Source: Pseudoflavonifractor sp964504285 (lineage in GTDB: Bacteria; Bacillota; Clostridia; Oscillospirales; Oscillospiraceae). Taken from it: a DNA stretch of 13,500 nucleotides. The notes beneath the pieces were generated by a model. It was not told where the DNA came from. It saw only the letters and a list, made by a program, of their open reading frames with translations, and searched no databases. The DNA lies in the NCBI GenBank assembly GCA_964504285.1, contig CAZDDZ010000076.1, positions 1-13,500 of the forward strand, in the 5' to 3' direction. Below, piece after piece: positions 13,426 to 13,500 of this stretch. Numbering within the stretch: position 1 is the stretch's first letter; the number at the start of each line of letters is the position of its first letter. The translations under genes were made by a program, and so were the position numbers.

Positions 13426-13447
13426 AGAGAGGGCTTCGGCCCTCTCT
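13426..13447 (-). terminator. UUCG-loop hairpin, terminator for a minus-strand gene beyond the window
   Basis: Nine perfect pairs (13426-13434 with 13439-13447) close a loop that reads TTCG on the plus strand. On the plus strand no T run follows. On the minus strand the stem is followed by TTTATAATAATCA, which fits a terminator for a gene coming from the right. It may also mark the end of the Cys-rich transcript. Confidence 0.5.
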
Positions 13448-13500
13448 CAGACTGTCGACAAAGTCGCCAGTCTGAGGGCGATTTCGGCAAAATGCCGAAA
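13446..13500. repeat. Cluster of palindromes at the right edge
   Basis: CTCAGACTG (13446-13454) is inverted at 13468-13476, with an inner CGAC/GTCG stem. Then TTTCGGC (13482-13488) is inverted at 13494-13500 around AAAAT. Three consecutive hairpins, the first two overlapping by three bases, suggest an intergenic repeat element. The window ends inside it. Confidence 0.45.

Noticed and set aside
1..13500. CRISPR arrays, insertion sequences, replication origins and self-splicing introns
   Set aside because: No regularly spaced repeats, transposase or recombinase frames, iterons or intron motifs were seen on either strand.

Overview
This window looks like a chromosomal segment from an anaerobic Firmicute of class Clostridia, most like the Oscillospiraceae group. 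The signs are strong AGGAGG-type ribosome-binding sites, compact operons, intrinsic terminators, a type III glutamine synthetase, a glutamate synthase split into separate subunit genes, and an ANTAR RNA-binding regulator. This placement is inference from gene content; no marker gene is complete enough to name a genus.

Left edge (1-1190): the 3' part of a tRNA-Leu with its terminator, a small zinc-ribbon protein gene (145-372), and a convergent gene for a membrane-anchored DUF3888-like protein (602-1069, minus). This part is visibly AT-richer than the rest. The last bases of the tRNA are repeated exactly at 438-452, as expected after insertion at a tRNA 3' end.

Core (1191-12329): two divergent operons share a control region at about 6436-6758. 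The minus-strand operon reads GltB1-type glutaminase subunit, FMN/Fe-S glutamate synthase subunit, GXGXG subunit, glnA (type I glutamine synthetase), then an ANTAR regulator. The plus-strand operon reads type III glutamine synthetase, asnB, pyrG, ending at a perfect 20-bp terminator. All the enzymes make glutamine or spend its amide nitrogen, so this is a glutamine hub.

Each operon starts from a TTGACA-type promoter with 17-bp spacing. In each transcript the 5' end can form either a small hairpin with an AAAGNN hexaloop or a long intrinsic terminator, but not both. Hexaloops with A at position 1 and G at position 4 are the known target of ANTAR antiterminators, and the ANTAR protein is the last gene of the leftward operon. 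The simplest model is that this protein, whose receiver domain lacks the phosphorylation site, antiterminates both operons. This is the most interesting feature of the window.

Right edge (12330-13500): an isolated phage-type holin (minus), a small GNAT acetyltransferase, a 77-residue Cys-rich protein that I do not recognise, and a cluster of palindromes. A GCCTGACCAGTGTA-like motif recurs in three intergenic places.
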